A stretch of DNA of 64,000 bases from Hyaloraphidium curvatum (GCA_025558095.1 JAIVFI010000027.1:186001-250000), one strand, 5' to 3'; numbered from the stretch's first letter, positions 30,088-41,505 are shown. The notes: a model not told the origin generated them from the sequence alone. Made by a program: numbers and translations.

Positions 30088-31478
30088 TCAGAGCATGTGG
30101 TACTCGGCCCCCAGCAACCCGGCCTCGAGCGCCTCCACCTCTGCGCGGGCCTCCTCCTCCGGCAGGAGCATCTCCTCCCCCCCTTGCTGCTGCTGCACCG
30201 GCGGCGGGAACATGCCCGGCATGCCGAGGTGCAGGTAGTGGTGGTGCTCGGCAAACAGCGAGGGGAAGAGGTACGGGTGGAAGGAGGGCCACGAGGCGGC
30301 GCGGGGGAGGAGGGGGGAGGGGTGCGGGTACGGCAGGGAGAGCGGGTTGGGCGGCATGAAGGCCGGGGGGTACGAGTAGGCTGTTGCCGCGGCGGCGGCG
30401 GCGGCGGCGGCCGAGGGGTCGAGCAGGGAGAGGGGGTCGAAGGCGGCGCGGTCGGCGACGGCGCGGTCAAAGGCGGCGCGGTAGCTCTCGAAGACGGCGT
30501 CGGGGAGTTCGGGCGCGCCGGCGGGGAAGGGCGGGGCGGAGAGCGGCGCGGGGGTGTCGGGGGCCGAGGACGAGGCGGGGGAGCCGTCGGGGTCGGGCTT
30601 GACCCCGGGCTCGGTCCGCGAGCGCGCGCGCGGGCGGGGTTTGGCGGGGGACGCGCCGCGGGGGAGGGCGGCGCGGCGCTGGCGCTCGAGGTACTCCTCG
30701 GGGCTGATTTCCCAGGAGCCCTTCTGGCCGGCCTTTTTGCGCGTGGTGCGGAGGCACGGGATGCCCTTTGCGCGGCAGCGCGAGCACGGCGCGGAGCCGT
30801 CGCACCCGCGCCTGGAGGAGGGAAGAGCAGCGTGAGCGAGGGCGGGCGGGGGAGGCGGCGGCGGACGCGTACCTCGCGAGCCTGCACGACTCGCACGACG
30901 AGCGCATGGGCGCCTGCATCGGCATCCGCTTCTTGCCGCCGCCGGCGACCAGCGCGGGCATCGACGCGGTGCGCATGTGGCCGACGGACGTGAGCAGCGG
31001 CGACGGCGGCTCCAGCTTGATGCAGGCGTCTTTGCGGGGGTCAGCGGGGGGGCAGAAAAAGGGGGACGGGGGACCCACCGTGGGCGGTGTCGGCGGACGA
31101 GGCGGCGCCGTCCGACGCGGCGCAGTGCCACGCCAAGTCGTCGATCATCCACGTGGCGTCGGTTGCGGCGGGCGAGACGGGCTCGTTTTCGAGGGGCGGC
31201 GCGGGGGGCAGTGCGGCTGCCGGGCGGGCCATCTGCCGTTGGGCGGCGGGGGGCGGGGCGGGGCCGATCGCGGGGGCGATCGGGGCGGGTGACGTGGCGC
31301 CCTCGTCCGCGGGCGGCGGCGGCGCGTCGGGCGAGGCCGGCGGCGTGGGGGGCGCGCGGGGGACCGTGGCGGGCGAGGCCGTGTCGAGCTGGGCGGGGGC
31401 GCGTCGGGCGGGCCGCGGCGCGCGGGGTTTCTCGGCGGGCACTTTGTGCTGCTTCTGCGGGGGTGCCGCGCGCGCCAT
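30088..31478 (-). CDS. Zn(II)2Cys6 fungal transcription factor
   Basis: Exons 31478-31079, 31029-30873 and 30811-30088 encode 426 aa; introns of 49 and 61 nt. The second splice joins the two halves of the zinc cluster: SSCESCRLARRGCDGSAPCS followed by RCRAKGIPCL, i.e. C-x2-C-x6-C-x5-C-x2-C-x6-C, followed by the basic RTTRKKA linker. This cluster binds CGG-type DNA sites and is confined almost entirely to fungi. The rest is low-complexity: proline/alanine-rich N-terminus, a poly-alanine run coded by a GCG repeat at 30390-30411, and histidine/proline-rich tail. The fungal-specific middle homology region is not visible. Targets unknown. Convergent with the LEA-2-like gene. Confidence 0.88.
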
Positions 31479-32650
31479 CGCTGCTATATAGCACGCGGGA
31501 ACCGTGGAAACGGGGCGGGGGCCACAGCGGGCGAGGCAAAGCCCCAGCCACCCTTCCGGGTCCAAGCCCTTCTTCCATTCGAACCCGCGCTATGTCGTCG
31601 CCCCAGGGGCCGCCACACGACGTCAGGGGCCCCTGCGCCGCACAGCGCGCTTGGCAACCTCCGTGCCGACCCGGAGAAAATTGGGCACGGGCCCCGGGAC
31701 GCCCCCGGGCGGCCCCCGCTGTCGGCCGTTCGCGCCCTTCCAGGCCGCCCGGGATTGGAAGCGATAGACGGCGGCCCATCGGAAATCGCATCCGCCGCCG
31801 CATCCGACTGCGGAAACCTCTCCATCGATGTTACATCGCACCTCAATCCGCGCGTCGGGCGCGGGAGCATGCATCCCGCGCTCCCACGAAGGACCGACAT
31901 GGTCGAGGTTGCCGCACGGTGACGTACGTCGCATCCAGGCCCCGCAGGGCCGCCGGGCCGCCCGACGCCGCCGGTCGCCGCCGGCCCGCGCCCCGCAGCC
32001 CCGCGCGCGCGCTGCCCCTCCGAGGCCGCCGTTCGCGGGAGCCGCGGAGGTTCCCTACGGTTCCCGGGGCCTCCCACCGCGGGAGGCGGTCCCTGTGCAC
32101 GGCCGGCGCAAGGGCCCCCGCCGCCCCCGAACCGGCCAAAGCACGCACCAACCATGCCGCTGTGCTCGATTGGCCGCCGATCCGCATTCCCGGACCGACC
32201 CTTTGCCCGTGCGCACCGCCGTCCTTCACATCCCCTCGAACAGTCCCCCCCGTCCGCTCCGTACGGCCCCGCCGTACGCCTCGGCAAAAGCCCCTCCTTA
32301 GGCACCATCCAACAACCGCGCGGCTTTCATTTCCCCCCCGACGCGCGCGAAAATCGATCGCGAGGGAGTCGGGGACGGCGATGACCCCGGATGACGGGGA
32401 CGCGGTGACGGACGCGTGGTGCGGCATGGGTTGCCGTATGGGGCGGTGCTCCGGCGGCCACCGTCGTCTCGGGGCTACCGGACGGGAGGATGGAGGAGTC
32501 GGCGGAGCGGATGGTCTCTGCTCGATTGCATGTCTGCCGTGCGACGGCGACTCCCCCGACTGCCCATCGAAGTCCTCGGTCCATGCAGCAGTGGATGGCC
32601 GTACAGGGTTGCACAGCTCCCACAGCGTCTCGTCAAGGACCGGACCCGCG
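31479..32650. other. Long GC-rich divergent intergenic region
   Basis: About 1.17 kb between the starts of the Zn2Cys6 factor and the EEP gene. Because of high GC a plus-strand frame stays open for most of it, but the translation is arginine/proline-rich noise antisense to the regulator. No gene, tRNA or repeat is supported. It is the longest promoter region in the window, which fits a regulated transcription-factor gene. Confidence 0.55.
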
Positions 32651-33592
32651 ATGCCCGGGTCGACCAGGGCCCCGCTCGCCATCCGCGTGGTATCGCACAA
32701 CATCCGCTTCGTCCCCCCCGAGGCCGTCGGCCGGCCGCCGCTCGCGCACGCCTCGGCGGCCCTGCACGAGCCGGACTGGACGGCGCGGCTGCCGCTGCTC
32801 GCGAAGCAGTTCCGGTTCCTGGCGCGCCACCCGTGGGCGACGTTCCTGTGCCTGCAGGAGGTCATGCGGCACCAGCTCGACGCGCTGCTGGCGGGATTGG
32901 ACGCGGACGGGGACGCGTGGGCCGCCGTCGGCCTCGGCGCGGAGGGCGGCGAGCACGTCCCGGTCCTGTACCGCCCTGCGGAGTTCGACCCCGCGTGGCA
33001 CCGCACGCTGTGGCTCTCCGAGACCCCCGCGGTGCCCGGCTCGCGGGGCTGGGACGCAAAGTACCCGCGGGTCCTCACCTGCGCAGGGTTCGCGCACCGC
33101 GCGACGGGCAGGCACGTCGCGGTGCTGGCGACACATCTGGACCACAGGGGCAAGCTGGCGAGGGAGATGTCGGCGCGGATGATCGGTGCGGTGGTGCGGG
33201 AGCTCTCGGCCCCGGGGCAGGGAGGCGTCCTGTCGGACGACCCGGCGGTGCGCGCCTGGCTGCCGGCGGACATCGTGCTGGTCGCAGGCGACCTCAACTC
33301 CTTCGAGCCCGACGACCGGTCCTATCCGACCCTGGCCTCCCCCTCCTCCTCGGTCCGCGACGTGCGCACCGCCGTCCCCGAGGCGGACCGCTTCGGCCCC
33401 GCGCGTTCGTGGACGGACTTCCCGCCCGCCCATACCGAGGGCGGCTCCCTCATTGACTTTGTCTTTGCGGGGCCGGCGGAAGGGCTGGGGAAGGCGTGGA
33501 GGGCGGACGGGTACGGCGTCGTGGAGAGCTGGGTGGACGGCGTCTGGTGCAGCGACCACCGGGCCGTGGTGGCGGACGTGACGGTGCTTTGA
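32651..33592 (+). CDS. Endonuclease/exonuclease/phosphatase (EEP) family protein
   Basis: Encodes 313 aa from ATG 32651. The EEP active-site blocks are in order: IRVVSHNIRF (metal/phosphate Asn), FLCLQEVM (metal-binding Glu), VAVLATHLDHRGKLAR, ADIVLVAGDLNSFEPDD (Asp and Asn), GGSLIDFVF (Asp) and VWCSDHRAVVADV (catalytic Asp-His). Several fungal and bacterial proteins of this short type follow the same order and are annotated as hydrolases on phosphodiesters of unknown substrate. No nuclear, signal or membrane segment is seen. Single exon. The reading frame is open far upstream, but that part is antisense to the regulator and should not be included. Confidence 0.88.
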   Translation: MPGSTRAPLAIRVVSHNIRFVPPEAVGRPPLAHASAALHEPDWTARLPLLAKQFRFLARHPWATFLCLQEVMRHQLDALLAGLDADGDAWAAVGLGAEGGEHVPVLYRPAEFDPAWHRTLWLSETPAVPGSRGWDAKYPRVLTCAGFAHRATGRHVAVLATHLDHRGKLAREMSARMIGAVVRELSAPGQGGVLSDDPAVRAWLPADIVLVAGDLNSFEPDDRSYPTLASPSSSVRDVRTAVPEADRFGPARSWTDFPPAHTEGGSLIDFVFAGPAEGLGKAWRADGYGVVESWVDGVWCSDHRAVVADVTVL

Positions 33593-34094
33593 ACCGCCGA
33601 TCGGAAGTAGGCGCGGCTTCGCGGGCGCGATCGGTTGTCCTCTGCGCCGCGATCGCCAGAGCGGCGTCGGCCGGCTCAAGCGAGCCCCTGGGGTCCACGG
33701 CAGACGGGGGGCTCGCAAAAGTCGACGAAGACTATACTTGGCGTCGTTCCTTCGGCGATCGGTGGGCCTGCCGATGCTTTAGTGGGCGGTAGACGGTGAA
33801 GAAGGGCGCGGAAACTCTTGAGAACTGAGGCGAAACCGACCGAGTTCAGCACCGACCCGACCCGCCTAGATCGCAATCAGCGGCGCCGGTAGCTTAAACA
33901 GCTTCAACGGGGTGCTTGATGGTGCGATCGCGCGGCAGAGCCGCTTATCGGCTTTGGAAAGGAGGTGAAAGGCGGCGGGCGTTTTGTGGCAAACACGAGG
34001 TGTTTGGCGATCGCCGCGCCCTGCAATCGTCTGCCGCCCTTGCAACGAACCACCGTCTCCCCCGCACGCCCGAGCAGCCCGAGAGACAGCAGCC
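33593..34094. other. Intergenic, no gene seen
   Basis: About 500 bp carrying the EEP 3' UTR and the aldehyde dehydrogenase promoter. No frame, RNA or repeat of note. Confidence 0.6.
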
Positions 34095-36211
34095 ATGGCC
34101 GCCGTGAGTGTCGCGACGAGGAGGACGCGGCGGACGCGGACGGGCGCGGAGGGGCGCGGCGGGCGCGCGGGGTGCCGTGGGAGACGGCGGCGGGAATCAC
34201 TCGGCCGCATCCGCGCGCGCCCGCGGCATCCGCGCCGCCGCCGCCCGCCGCGCGCGTCCGATTGCATGGCGTCCGGTCTGTGGCCGGCGTCGAGGGCGCA
34301 GGGCGGCCCGGGAACGGCCCCCCGCTCGCCCGCCTCGCGCTGCCGCCGCCCGCTCCGCCTGCCCGAGGCCCCGGCTGACCGCTGACCGCCACGCGCAGTT
34401 CAACGACATTGTTGAGATCGACCTCAACGGGACCAAGACGCCCATCCACACCGGGCTCTTCATCAACGGCCAGTTCGTCAAGTCCAAGAGCGGCAAGACC
34501 TTCCCGACCATCAACCCCGCCACCGGCGACATCAACGCCGAGGTGCAGGAGGCCGACAAGGAGGACGTCGACGCCGCCGTCGCCGCCTCCAAGGCCGCCC
34601 TCAAGGGCTGGTCCAAGGTCTCGGGCGCCGAGAGGGGCAAGCTGCTGTGGAAGCTCGCCGACCTCATCGAGCGCGACGTCGCCAAGCTCTCGGCCCTCGA
34701 GTCGCTCGACAACGGCGCCCACGCCAGCCTCGGTGCCGCCCTCGTCGGCGGTGCCCCGGCCTGCCTGCGCTACTTCGCCGGCTGGGCGGACAAGATCCAC
34801 GGCAAGGTCATGATGGACGAGCCCGGCTTCATGGTGCGTGCCGATGCTTCGCGTGCACGTCCCACACAGCCTCACCCCTCGCCCGCCAGAACTTCACCCG
34901 CCACGAGCCCTACGGCGTCTGCGGTGCCATCATCCCGTGGAACGCCCCCCTGCTGTGGGTTTCGTGCACCGTCGCCGCCGCCCGGCGCCGTTTCTCACCG
35001 CTTCGGCGCACAGCATGCTCATCTGGAAGCTCGGCCCCGCCCTCGCCTGCGGCAACTGCATCACCGTCAAGTCCTCCGAGAAGACCCCCCTGACCGCGCT
35101 CCAGGTCGCCGCCCTCGTCAAGGAGGCCGGCATCCCCGACGGTGTCGTCAACATCATCAGCGGATACGGCCCGACCGCCGGCCAGGCCATCATCATGCAC
35201 CCTGACATCCACAAGGGTGCGTCCGCATCCGCTGGTCCCGTCGGCGCGGCCTTTGATGACCCGCCGCTCCGCAGTCGCCTTCACCGGCTCCGGCCGCACC
35301 GGACGGCGCCTCCTCGAGGCCTCGGCCGCGTCCAACCTCAAGAAGGTCTCGCTCGAGCTCGGGGGCAAGTCGCCCTCGATCGTCTTCGCCGACGCCGACC
35401 TCGACGCCGCGGTCCAGTGGACCAACATGGTACGCTCCCCGCCGCCCGCACCCAATGCGTCGAATCTCACCGCCGTTGTCCAGGGCATGTTCGCGCACAA
35501 CGGCCAGATCTGCGTCGCCAGCACCCGCGTCTACGTCGAGGAGAGCATCGCCGACAAGTTCCTCGAGAAGTACAAGGCCATGACCGCCGCCCAGAGGCCC
35601 GGCAACCAGTTCGACTCGACCTCGGCCCACGGCTCGATCGTCGACGAGATCCAGTTCAACAACGTGATGAAGTACATCGAGACCGGCAAGACCGAGGCCA
35701 AGCTCATCCAGGGCGGCAACCGCGTCGGCGAGAAGGGCTTCTTCATTGAGCCCACCATCTTCACCGAGGTGCCCGAGACCGCCAAGATCATGCGCGAGGA
35801 GATCTTCGGCCCCGTCGTGGCCATCAACACCTTCAAGACCGAGGAGGACGCCCTGGAGCGCGCCAACAACACCAACTGTGGGTGCCGGGCCGCCGGGGCC
35901 GCTTCTTCGGACTCTCGCTCACGTTTTCGATGCAGACGGTCTCGGTGCCGCCGTGTTCACCCGCGACATCAACAAGGCCATCCGCGTCTCGGCCGGCCTC
36001 CAGGCCGGCACCGTGTGGGTCAACTGCTACCAGGTCGTCAACAACAGCACGCCCTTCGGTTGGTTCCGCTTCGGCCCCGACCCTCGGGACGCTGCTAACC
36101 GTGTTTTTGCTGGCAGGCGGCTACAAGGAGTCCGGCCAGGGCCGCGAGCTCGGCGAGTACGCCCTCGAGCTCTGGACCCAGGTCAAGGCCGTCAAGATCA
36201 ACCTCTCTTAG
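34095..36211 (+). CDS. NAD(P)+-dependent aldehyde dehydrogenase, eight exons
   Basis: Exons 34095-34103, 34399-34833, 34890-34954, 35014-35216, 35275-35429, 35484-35877, 35936-36058 and 36117-36211 sum to 492 aa with every junction in phase. Landmarks: GLFINGQFV and TINPATGD at the N-terminus, [10 protein letters not shown] across a splice, [18 protein letters not shown], the general-base glutamate in LELGGKSP, the catalytic cysteine in NGQICVAST, and EEIFGPVV. The length and motifs fit cytosolic ALDH1/ALD-type enzymes that oxidise acetaldehyde and other aldehydes. The first coding exon is only three codons and is followed by the longest intron of the gene (295 nt). The other introns are 54-59 nt. 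No targeting peptide or PTS1 is seen (ends INLS). Confidence 0.93.
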
Positions 36212-36425
36212 ATGGAGCAGGGTCGCAGTTGGAGTCGTTTGCTGTAAAGGATGGTCGTTTGAATCCAAGTGATCGCAATGTTGACGGGAGTGAGCGAGTC
36301 CTGTGCGCGGAGCAACGCCTCCCGCGGCCGCGTCGCGGACCAACGGAGTTTTCCCCCGAAGCACAAAAGCCCATTCCGCCTGCATCTCGACAGCGACTTC
36401 CGGAGCGACGAAAAGCACTCTCGAA

Positions 36426-37619
36426 ATGGCCTCCAGTCGGCCCGCGGACCCGTTCGACGCGGCCTTTCCCCTCAACCCCCTCGCTCCGTCCGGGAACGTC
36501 TCGCGCTTCGAGTGCGTCGCCCCCGCGGAAATGGCCGGTGGCGGCGTGGGATTCGCCTTCATGTACGGAGGCTACCTCAATGCGCTGGTGCTCAAGGCGG
36601 CAATGAGCGTCACGCGGCCGATGGGCTTCCCGCACCCGCTCCAGCTGAACATTGATTTCATCTCGGGTGTCAAGAAGGGCGAACGAATGGGTGCGGGCCC
36701 CAGCTTCGTTTTCGAGGAGTCTTGTCCATCCAGACTGACCGCTCGCCCTCATCGTGCAGAGATCGCCATCGAGATCACAAAGTCGACCCGGCGTCTCTGC
36801 TTTGTCCGAGCGACGCTCCGCTCCGGGTCCCCCTCCTCCGCGGATCCGCCCCTGGTGCTCACCGCCTCGGGCCTCTTTGGCACCCTCTCCTCGGGCGACC
36901 CCGCGCGCGACGCCCCCACGCTGCTCGAGGGCCGGTACCGCCTCCCCGATCACCTCGCGCTGGTCCCCAGCCTGCGCTATCCGGACGCGATGAGGGGTGA
37001 CCTGCTCGAAGAGGGCGTGGCGGCGATGCCTGGCAGGAAGGTGGCGCTGGGTGGCGTACCGGCGCTGAAGTACATGGACTTTTTCCGGGTCGGCTACTCG
37101 GACGAGGCGGTGCGTGCGGTCGGGAGGAGGGTGAGGGAGGGAGGGCTGCGGAGCGAGTCGTGGGAGGAGGTGCACCGCATGCCGTATATCGTCGGTGAGC
37201 ACGCCTCGCTCCGTCAGCTTAGGTTGCGCTCATAAGGTCTGCGTCTCCCTTCCTTCGCAGCGCATCCGTCGGGCAGGAAGCCGGACCTCCTGTCGGCAGC
37301 GTTCTACTGCGACCTCTTCCCTGCCGCAAAACATCTCTCCATCGGCCTCGGTCCCACCCTGCCGAGCGTCACCATCTCCCTCACCGTGCATTTCTGCAAG
37401 CCCGTCGACCCCGGCAGCCGCTTCTTGTACATGTGCAGCGGGGTGCCGTACGCGGACCGGGCGACGAGGGAGGCAGCGGCGGACGGGTACGTGGAGGGCT
37501 TCGAAAGCACGGTGTGGGGCGAGAAGGGGGAGCTGGTGTGCCTGCACCGGCAGCAGAGGCTGGTGACAGGGCGCGAGGTGGAGAGCAGGTTCGAGCAGCT
37601 GCAGAAAGCCTCCTTGTAG
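36426..37619 (+). CDS. Acyl-CoA thioesterase-like superfamily protein
   Basis: Exons 36426-36690, 36760-37194 and 37261-37619 give 352 aa; introns 69 and 66 nt. The first is a stop-free multiple of three; splicing joins VKKGERM to [20 protein letters not shown], the expected central beta-strand of a hotdog fold. The helix [15 protein letters not shown] and LNIDFISGV match the fungal thioesterase-like (4HBT_3/TesB-like double hotdog) proteins; the second hotdog half includes [12 protein letters not shown] and [14 protein letters not shown]. These proteins hydrolyse acyl-CoA or act on unknown thioesters. No peroxisomal signal at the C-terminus (KASL). Starts 214 bp after the dehydrogenase stop. 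Confidence 0.82.
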
Positions 37620-37895
37620 ACGACACATGCGATGCGCAATGAAAGAAGGAGTCAAAGTCTCTCACACGAGACGGATAGAACCAAGTCTCTCTCACCACCG
37701 CACTCGCGCATGTATCGCCCCTGAAACCAAGAAGACAATGTACTGAAATTGTGTCGAACGATTCTCGAGTCTGCGATCTCGGGACGATCCCCAGCTAGTG
37801 AATCCGAGCGAATGGGTCGAATGGGACGCTGGTCCGATCGCGCCGCCCCCCATGCACCGCCAGACCGCTTGCCTGCGGCCCAGTCGAACACGGCG

Positions 37896-40463
37896 ATGGC
37901 GAACATCGCAGAGCCGTTCGATGACGATGGCTTGGAGCCGCCGCCCCCGGCTGCTTTGGATGAGGGGTGGCAGGAGCCCGAAGACCCGGACCAACCGGAG
38001 GCAGAGGAAGACTGGGACGCGACGCCTGTCGACCTGTCAACGGCAGCGGCGCAGCCCGATTCCCCACTCTTCAAGCTCCCACCCGAAGTGCTCGTGCGCC
38101 TGACCGGCTGGCTCGGACCCCGTGTTTCGCCTGGCCACATCGGCTGGTCCGCGGCCAACTTCTTCTACGCCTGCAAGGCACTCGCCGAGCTAGGCCGCGA
38201 CGTTACCGTGCAAACTGAATTCCTTGTAGGCGCCTATGGATTGCCGGATGCGGTCCTGGGCCTCGGCTCCTGGCTGAGGATGGCGTCGCCGGCCCTGTTT
38301 TGGGCCATCGCCCGCCGAGCCGGCACGGTGCCCCGTTACCTGCTTCAGAGGCTCGTCCGGCGCCTTTTCTTTGCCAGCCGGACGGACTTGCTCGCCGCCG
38401 CCTCGGCATTCCTGGCCGAAACCTATCCTTCGCGGTCTTTGACGCCCAGCCGGAGCCGCTTCAAGACGGACGACGAGCTCTTTCGACACATTGCCGTGAC
38501 CGGCATGGTGCCTCTGCCACATCTGATCAGGGAAGGGGAGGCCGCGGGCTGGGCGGTGGAGAGCGACCCGGCGCTTACGGCCATGCTCACGCTGAAGCTG
38601 CGCTACGGCGTGCCCGTTGCCCTCGGACCCGGCGCGCCGTCGGCGGCATCCCTGGGTGTGTTCGGGAGACTCGAGAACGAAAACCTGGTGGAATGGCATC
38701 CTGCAGAGGATGGGCTCGTACCTGGTCTTGACATCAACCACGCACTCCTCCTCCATATGATCTTTACGGGGAGGAACGACGCGGTCCGCCGGCTGCTCGA
38801 GGTTGGCGTACACACGACACCGGACCAGCACAGGACCGGCTGGGTGTGGGAGGCCGCACGCAGCATCGGGCTCTGGGATCCGCAATCGCACGACGGCGAT
38901 GACCCACCCGAGCACGGTGTAGAGCAGGAGCAGGAAGATGGCACGGAGTGGCTGGATCCGGAAGCTGCCGTTGCAAGGATCGTCATTCCCGGCCGTAACC
39001 TCCTTCGGGGCGTTCGGTCGCGAGGAAAGGTCCCTGCTCACTTGATCGAGGACATTATACGTACCCTTTGCGATGCTTCGGACAATCATAAGGTCTACAT
39101 GTACGACGTGGAAAGCTTGGACGATGATTCTGCAGTGAGTCGCACGCGCCGACGGGCTGTGACGGATGCAACCGAGGTGGCGGTCTTTTGTGCGAACCTC
39201 GAGCTCACAAGACTGCTCTTGAAGCACGAGCAAGAGACACGGGACCGATGGCGGACCCCGGACGGGAAAGCATGCCTCAGGAGGTGCCTCAGGCACGCCC
39301 GGAACAACGTCGAGCTGTACAAGATCGTCGAAAGCTACGCAGCGGATGTGGACGGTGATCGGTCGGTCGATCTGCTCGCAGCGTTCATGGCTCGGGATGC
39401 GGAAAAGGCCAAGGAGCTGGCCGGGCAGGGGGTCACTTTGTCTGTGTCTCAATTGGTGGGTGTGCCGCTCTTGGGACCTTGGCTCTGCACGGCCGTTGAC
39501 GGAACGCTGCAGCTTCTCATCCTGAAGGATGGAGACCTGGCTTCCATGCACAAGCACGCCATCCTTCTCGTGCATTTGAAGCCGCCGCAGTTGGAGCGCG
39601 TGCTCGAACAGCTGCTGGAGTGTGCCAACCATAACGGCCACGAGCTCCCACCCGAAGGCGTGGACCGCCATCCCGCCGCAAGGCTTCTGCTCAGGGCATA
39701 CTCTGCGCTCTGGGAAAGGCCGGGTGGCCGCCATCTGCTTCTTCGGCTCTGGGGGAACGGGAGGTCCCCGCTGTCCTCGAGGATCTGCAGGACTTCTTTG
39801 TTGAGGCCACACCTGGGCGATCGACGGGAACATCAGCCGCGCGGACCGGTGCTGCCGTTTGATTTGGAAATGGCGGTGCGCACCAACGACTTGGAGGTAG
39901 GTGGTTGCCCGGAAGCAATGGCACATGATTGCCCAATGACTTTCGTCCAGGTCGCAAAGGAGCTCGTCGACATGGGAGTCAAGCTTTCGTCGTCCTGGTA
40001 CCGATCAGGGGGTGTGCAGATGCTCAATGCCAGCACTTCCGACACCATGACGCGGTTTGTTGCGGACAATGACCTGGTCGCCCCTTATCTGGTCATCAAG
40101 CACTGCGTCGAGCGTGGGCTGGTCGACATTGCAAAGGTCGCCATTGAAAAGGCCGTGCAGCGGGCCAACCACTACGGCCACGCCTCCGTGGTCCTCAACA
40201 CCATCCCCGGCGGACCCGTGGCCCCGGAGCTCCGCGACGCCGTCGTGGACCTCTTCCGCTTCGCATTGCGGACCGTGCCGCACGTCCCTCTCCAGCTTCA
40301 TGGAATCGCCGAGCGGGCAGAGGCGGCTGGCGAGCCCTGGGTGTCCATATGGGGGGAGTATGAGCAGGCGAGGCGGCATGCTGCGCTGCAGAAATTGGAA
40401 TCGCAATCGGCTCCACGGCAGTACCCGAGCGCGGTGGTCCCGAGCATATCTGATTCGACGTAG
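37896..40463 (+). CDS. Large F-box/ankyrin-like helical protein
   Basis: Start ATG 37896. One 54-nt intron (39897-39950, gtaggt to gtccag, stop-free multiple of three) is inferred because it joins AVRTNDLE to VAKELVDMGVKL in an ankyrin-like unit; the product is 837 aa. After an acidic N-terminus, residues 65-115 read FKLPPEVLVRLTGWLGP and KALAELGRDV, an F-box-like start. The long remainder consists of repeated helices, some of ankyrin form (INHALLLHMIFTGRNDAVRR). The segment 39720-39840 (RSPLSSRICRTSLLRPHLGD) looks non-coding in this frame and may hide another intron that I could not place. Likely an SCF adaptor by analogy only. Similar in style to the partial gene at 1-966. Confidence 0.55.
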   Translation: MANIAEPFDDDGLEPPPPAALDEGWQEPEDPDQPEAEEDWDATPVDLSTAAAQPDSPLFKLPPEVLVRLTGWLGPRVSPGHIGWSAANFFYACKALAELGRDVTVQTEFLVGAYGLPDAVLGLGSWLRMASPALFWAIARRAGTVPRYLLQRLVRRLFFASRTDLLAAASAFLAETYPSRSLTPSRSRFKTDDELFRHIAVTGMVPLPHLIREGEAAGWAVESDPALTAMLTLKLRYGVPVALGPGAPSAASLGVFGRLENENLVEWHPAEDGLVPGLDINHALLLHMIFTGRNDAVRRLLEVGVHTTPDQHRTGWVWEAARSIGLWDPQSHDGDDPPEHGVEQEQEDGTEWLDPEAAVARIVIPGRNLLRGVRSRGKVPAHLIEDIIRTLCDASDNHKVYMYDVESLDDDSAVSRTRRRAVTDATEVAVFCANLELTRLLLKHEQETRDRWRTPDGKACLRRCLRHARNNVELYKIVESYAADVDGDRSVDLLAAFMARDAEKAKELAGQGVTLSVSQLVGVPLLGPWLCTAVDGTLQLLILKDGDLASMHKHAILLVHLKPPQLERVLEQLLECANHNGHELPPEGVDRHPAARLLLRAYSALWERPGGRHLLLRLWGNGRSPLSSRICRTSLLRPHLGDRREHQPRGPVLPFDLEMAVRTNDLEVGGCPEAMAHDCPMTFVQVAKELVDMGVKLSSSWYRSGGVQMLNASTSDTMTRFVADNDLVAPYLVIKHCVERGLVDIAKVAIEKAVQRANHYGHASVVLNTIPGGPVAPELRDAVVDLFRFALRTVPHVPLQLHGIAERAEAAGEPWVSIWGEYEQARRHAALQKLESQSAPRQYPSAVVPSISDST

Positions 40464-40677
40464 GGACTTGTCGGAGAGAGGGCACGGCACTGATTCTTTG
40501 TCTTTCTCGTGTTTTGGCAATGAAGTGATCGTGCGATAGCAGCAACGGTCATCGGCTTTTGCACCGGTGCAATCGAAACTTCCATCTATTCCAACCATGG
40601 CAGGCAGACGTCGCCGCAACTCCAGAAGGAAGCCAAGGGGAACGAAAGAACAACCCATGCACCAGAACACCGATCCC

Positions 40678-41505
40678 TCAATCGCTGTCGCCCACGTTCT
40701 GAAAGCTCACGCTCCTGGTGCGCCTCCGAGCCGACGGCGCTCCCCCAGTCGCCTCGCTCAGGTTCCCGCCACGGCCGTGCTTCAGCGCGCTTCGCGCCGG
40801 CTCCCTCCTCGGCCGCGCCTCGAACTCGGGTGGCACGAAGGTCTGTGGGGTCCTCGGCAGGCCGAAAATCTCCTGGATCGCGTAGTTGTGACGGAAGATG
40901 AAGCGGTAGAGGAGGTACCACGCCGCGGCGACGGAGCCGACGACGAGGCCAAAGGAGGAAAGCACGGCGACGCCGACGCCGGCCGCGGCCTCGGCAATCT
41001 CGGCCAAGGTCAGCTCCGGATCCGCATCCGGTTCGCTGGACAAAACCTTTCCGGCCGCGGAAAAGGGCGGCGATTGGGACGCGCGGTCCCGGGGCGGCAG
41101 GTCTGTCCGTTGTGCCCCGCCGGCCGATCCCTCCACGGTGGCTGCCGGCACATGATCCACCGTGACTGTTTCTGTCACGGTGACGACGGCTGGAGGCGCA
41201 GGTGCCCCGGGGGACACGTCCTCGGGCTGTCGCGCAACCCCCCCGTCGTCGTCCACGCCAAAATCAATGTCAAAGGTCTCGGCCCCCTCGAAATCCACCG
41301 ACACAAAGCGTTGCAGCTTCTCGTCGTCCGATTCGGCGGCCTCGAGGCCGCCGTCGCGCGGTATCTCGCTTTCCGAGACAGCTCCGTCCGAAACCGCGTG
41401 CGCGCCGCTTTCGGGCCCGTGCAGCGCTCTGGCGCCGGCAAACGCGCATGCCAGGAGAAGGAGGCAAAACGCGAGCAAGAACCGCGCCCGGACGCGCCGG
41501 GCCAT
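40678..41505 (-). CDS. Type I single-pass membrane protein, unknown
   Basis: A 275-aa single-exon protein. It starts with a signal peptide (RARFLLAFCLLLLACAFAGA). The lumenal or extracellular part (to about residue 180) is acidic and low-complexity, with a VTVTETVTVDHVP stretch. One membrane helix follows (VAVLSSFGLVVGSVAAAWYL), then a 75-residue cytosolic tail containing FRHNYAIQEIFGLPRTPQTF and a basic end. No family recognised. It is divergent from the thioredoxin-like gene with 206 bp between starts. Confidence 0.65.
   Translation of the reverse strand: MARRVRARFLLAFCLLLLACAFAGARALHGPESGAHAVSDGAVSESEIPRDGGLEAAESDDEKLQRFVSVDFEGAETFDIDFGVDDDGGVARQPEDVSPGAPAPPAVVTVTETVTVDHVPAATVEGSAGGAQRTDLPPRDRASQSPPFSAAGKVLSSEPDADPELTLAEIAEAAAGVGVAVLSSFGLVVGSVAAAWYLLYRFIFRHNYAIQEIFGLPRTPQTFVPPEFEARPRREPARSALKHGRGGNLSEATGGAPSARRRTRSVSFQNVGDSD

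Noticed and set aside
30977-32650. Very long plus-strand open frame merging into the EEP gene
   Set aside because: It is antisense to the Zn2Cys6 regulator and encodes Arg/Pro-rich low-complexity sequence. Stops are rare only because of high GC. The real gene begins at 32651.
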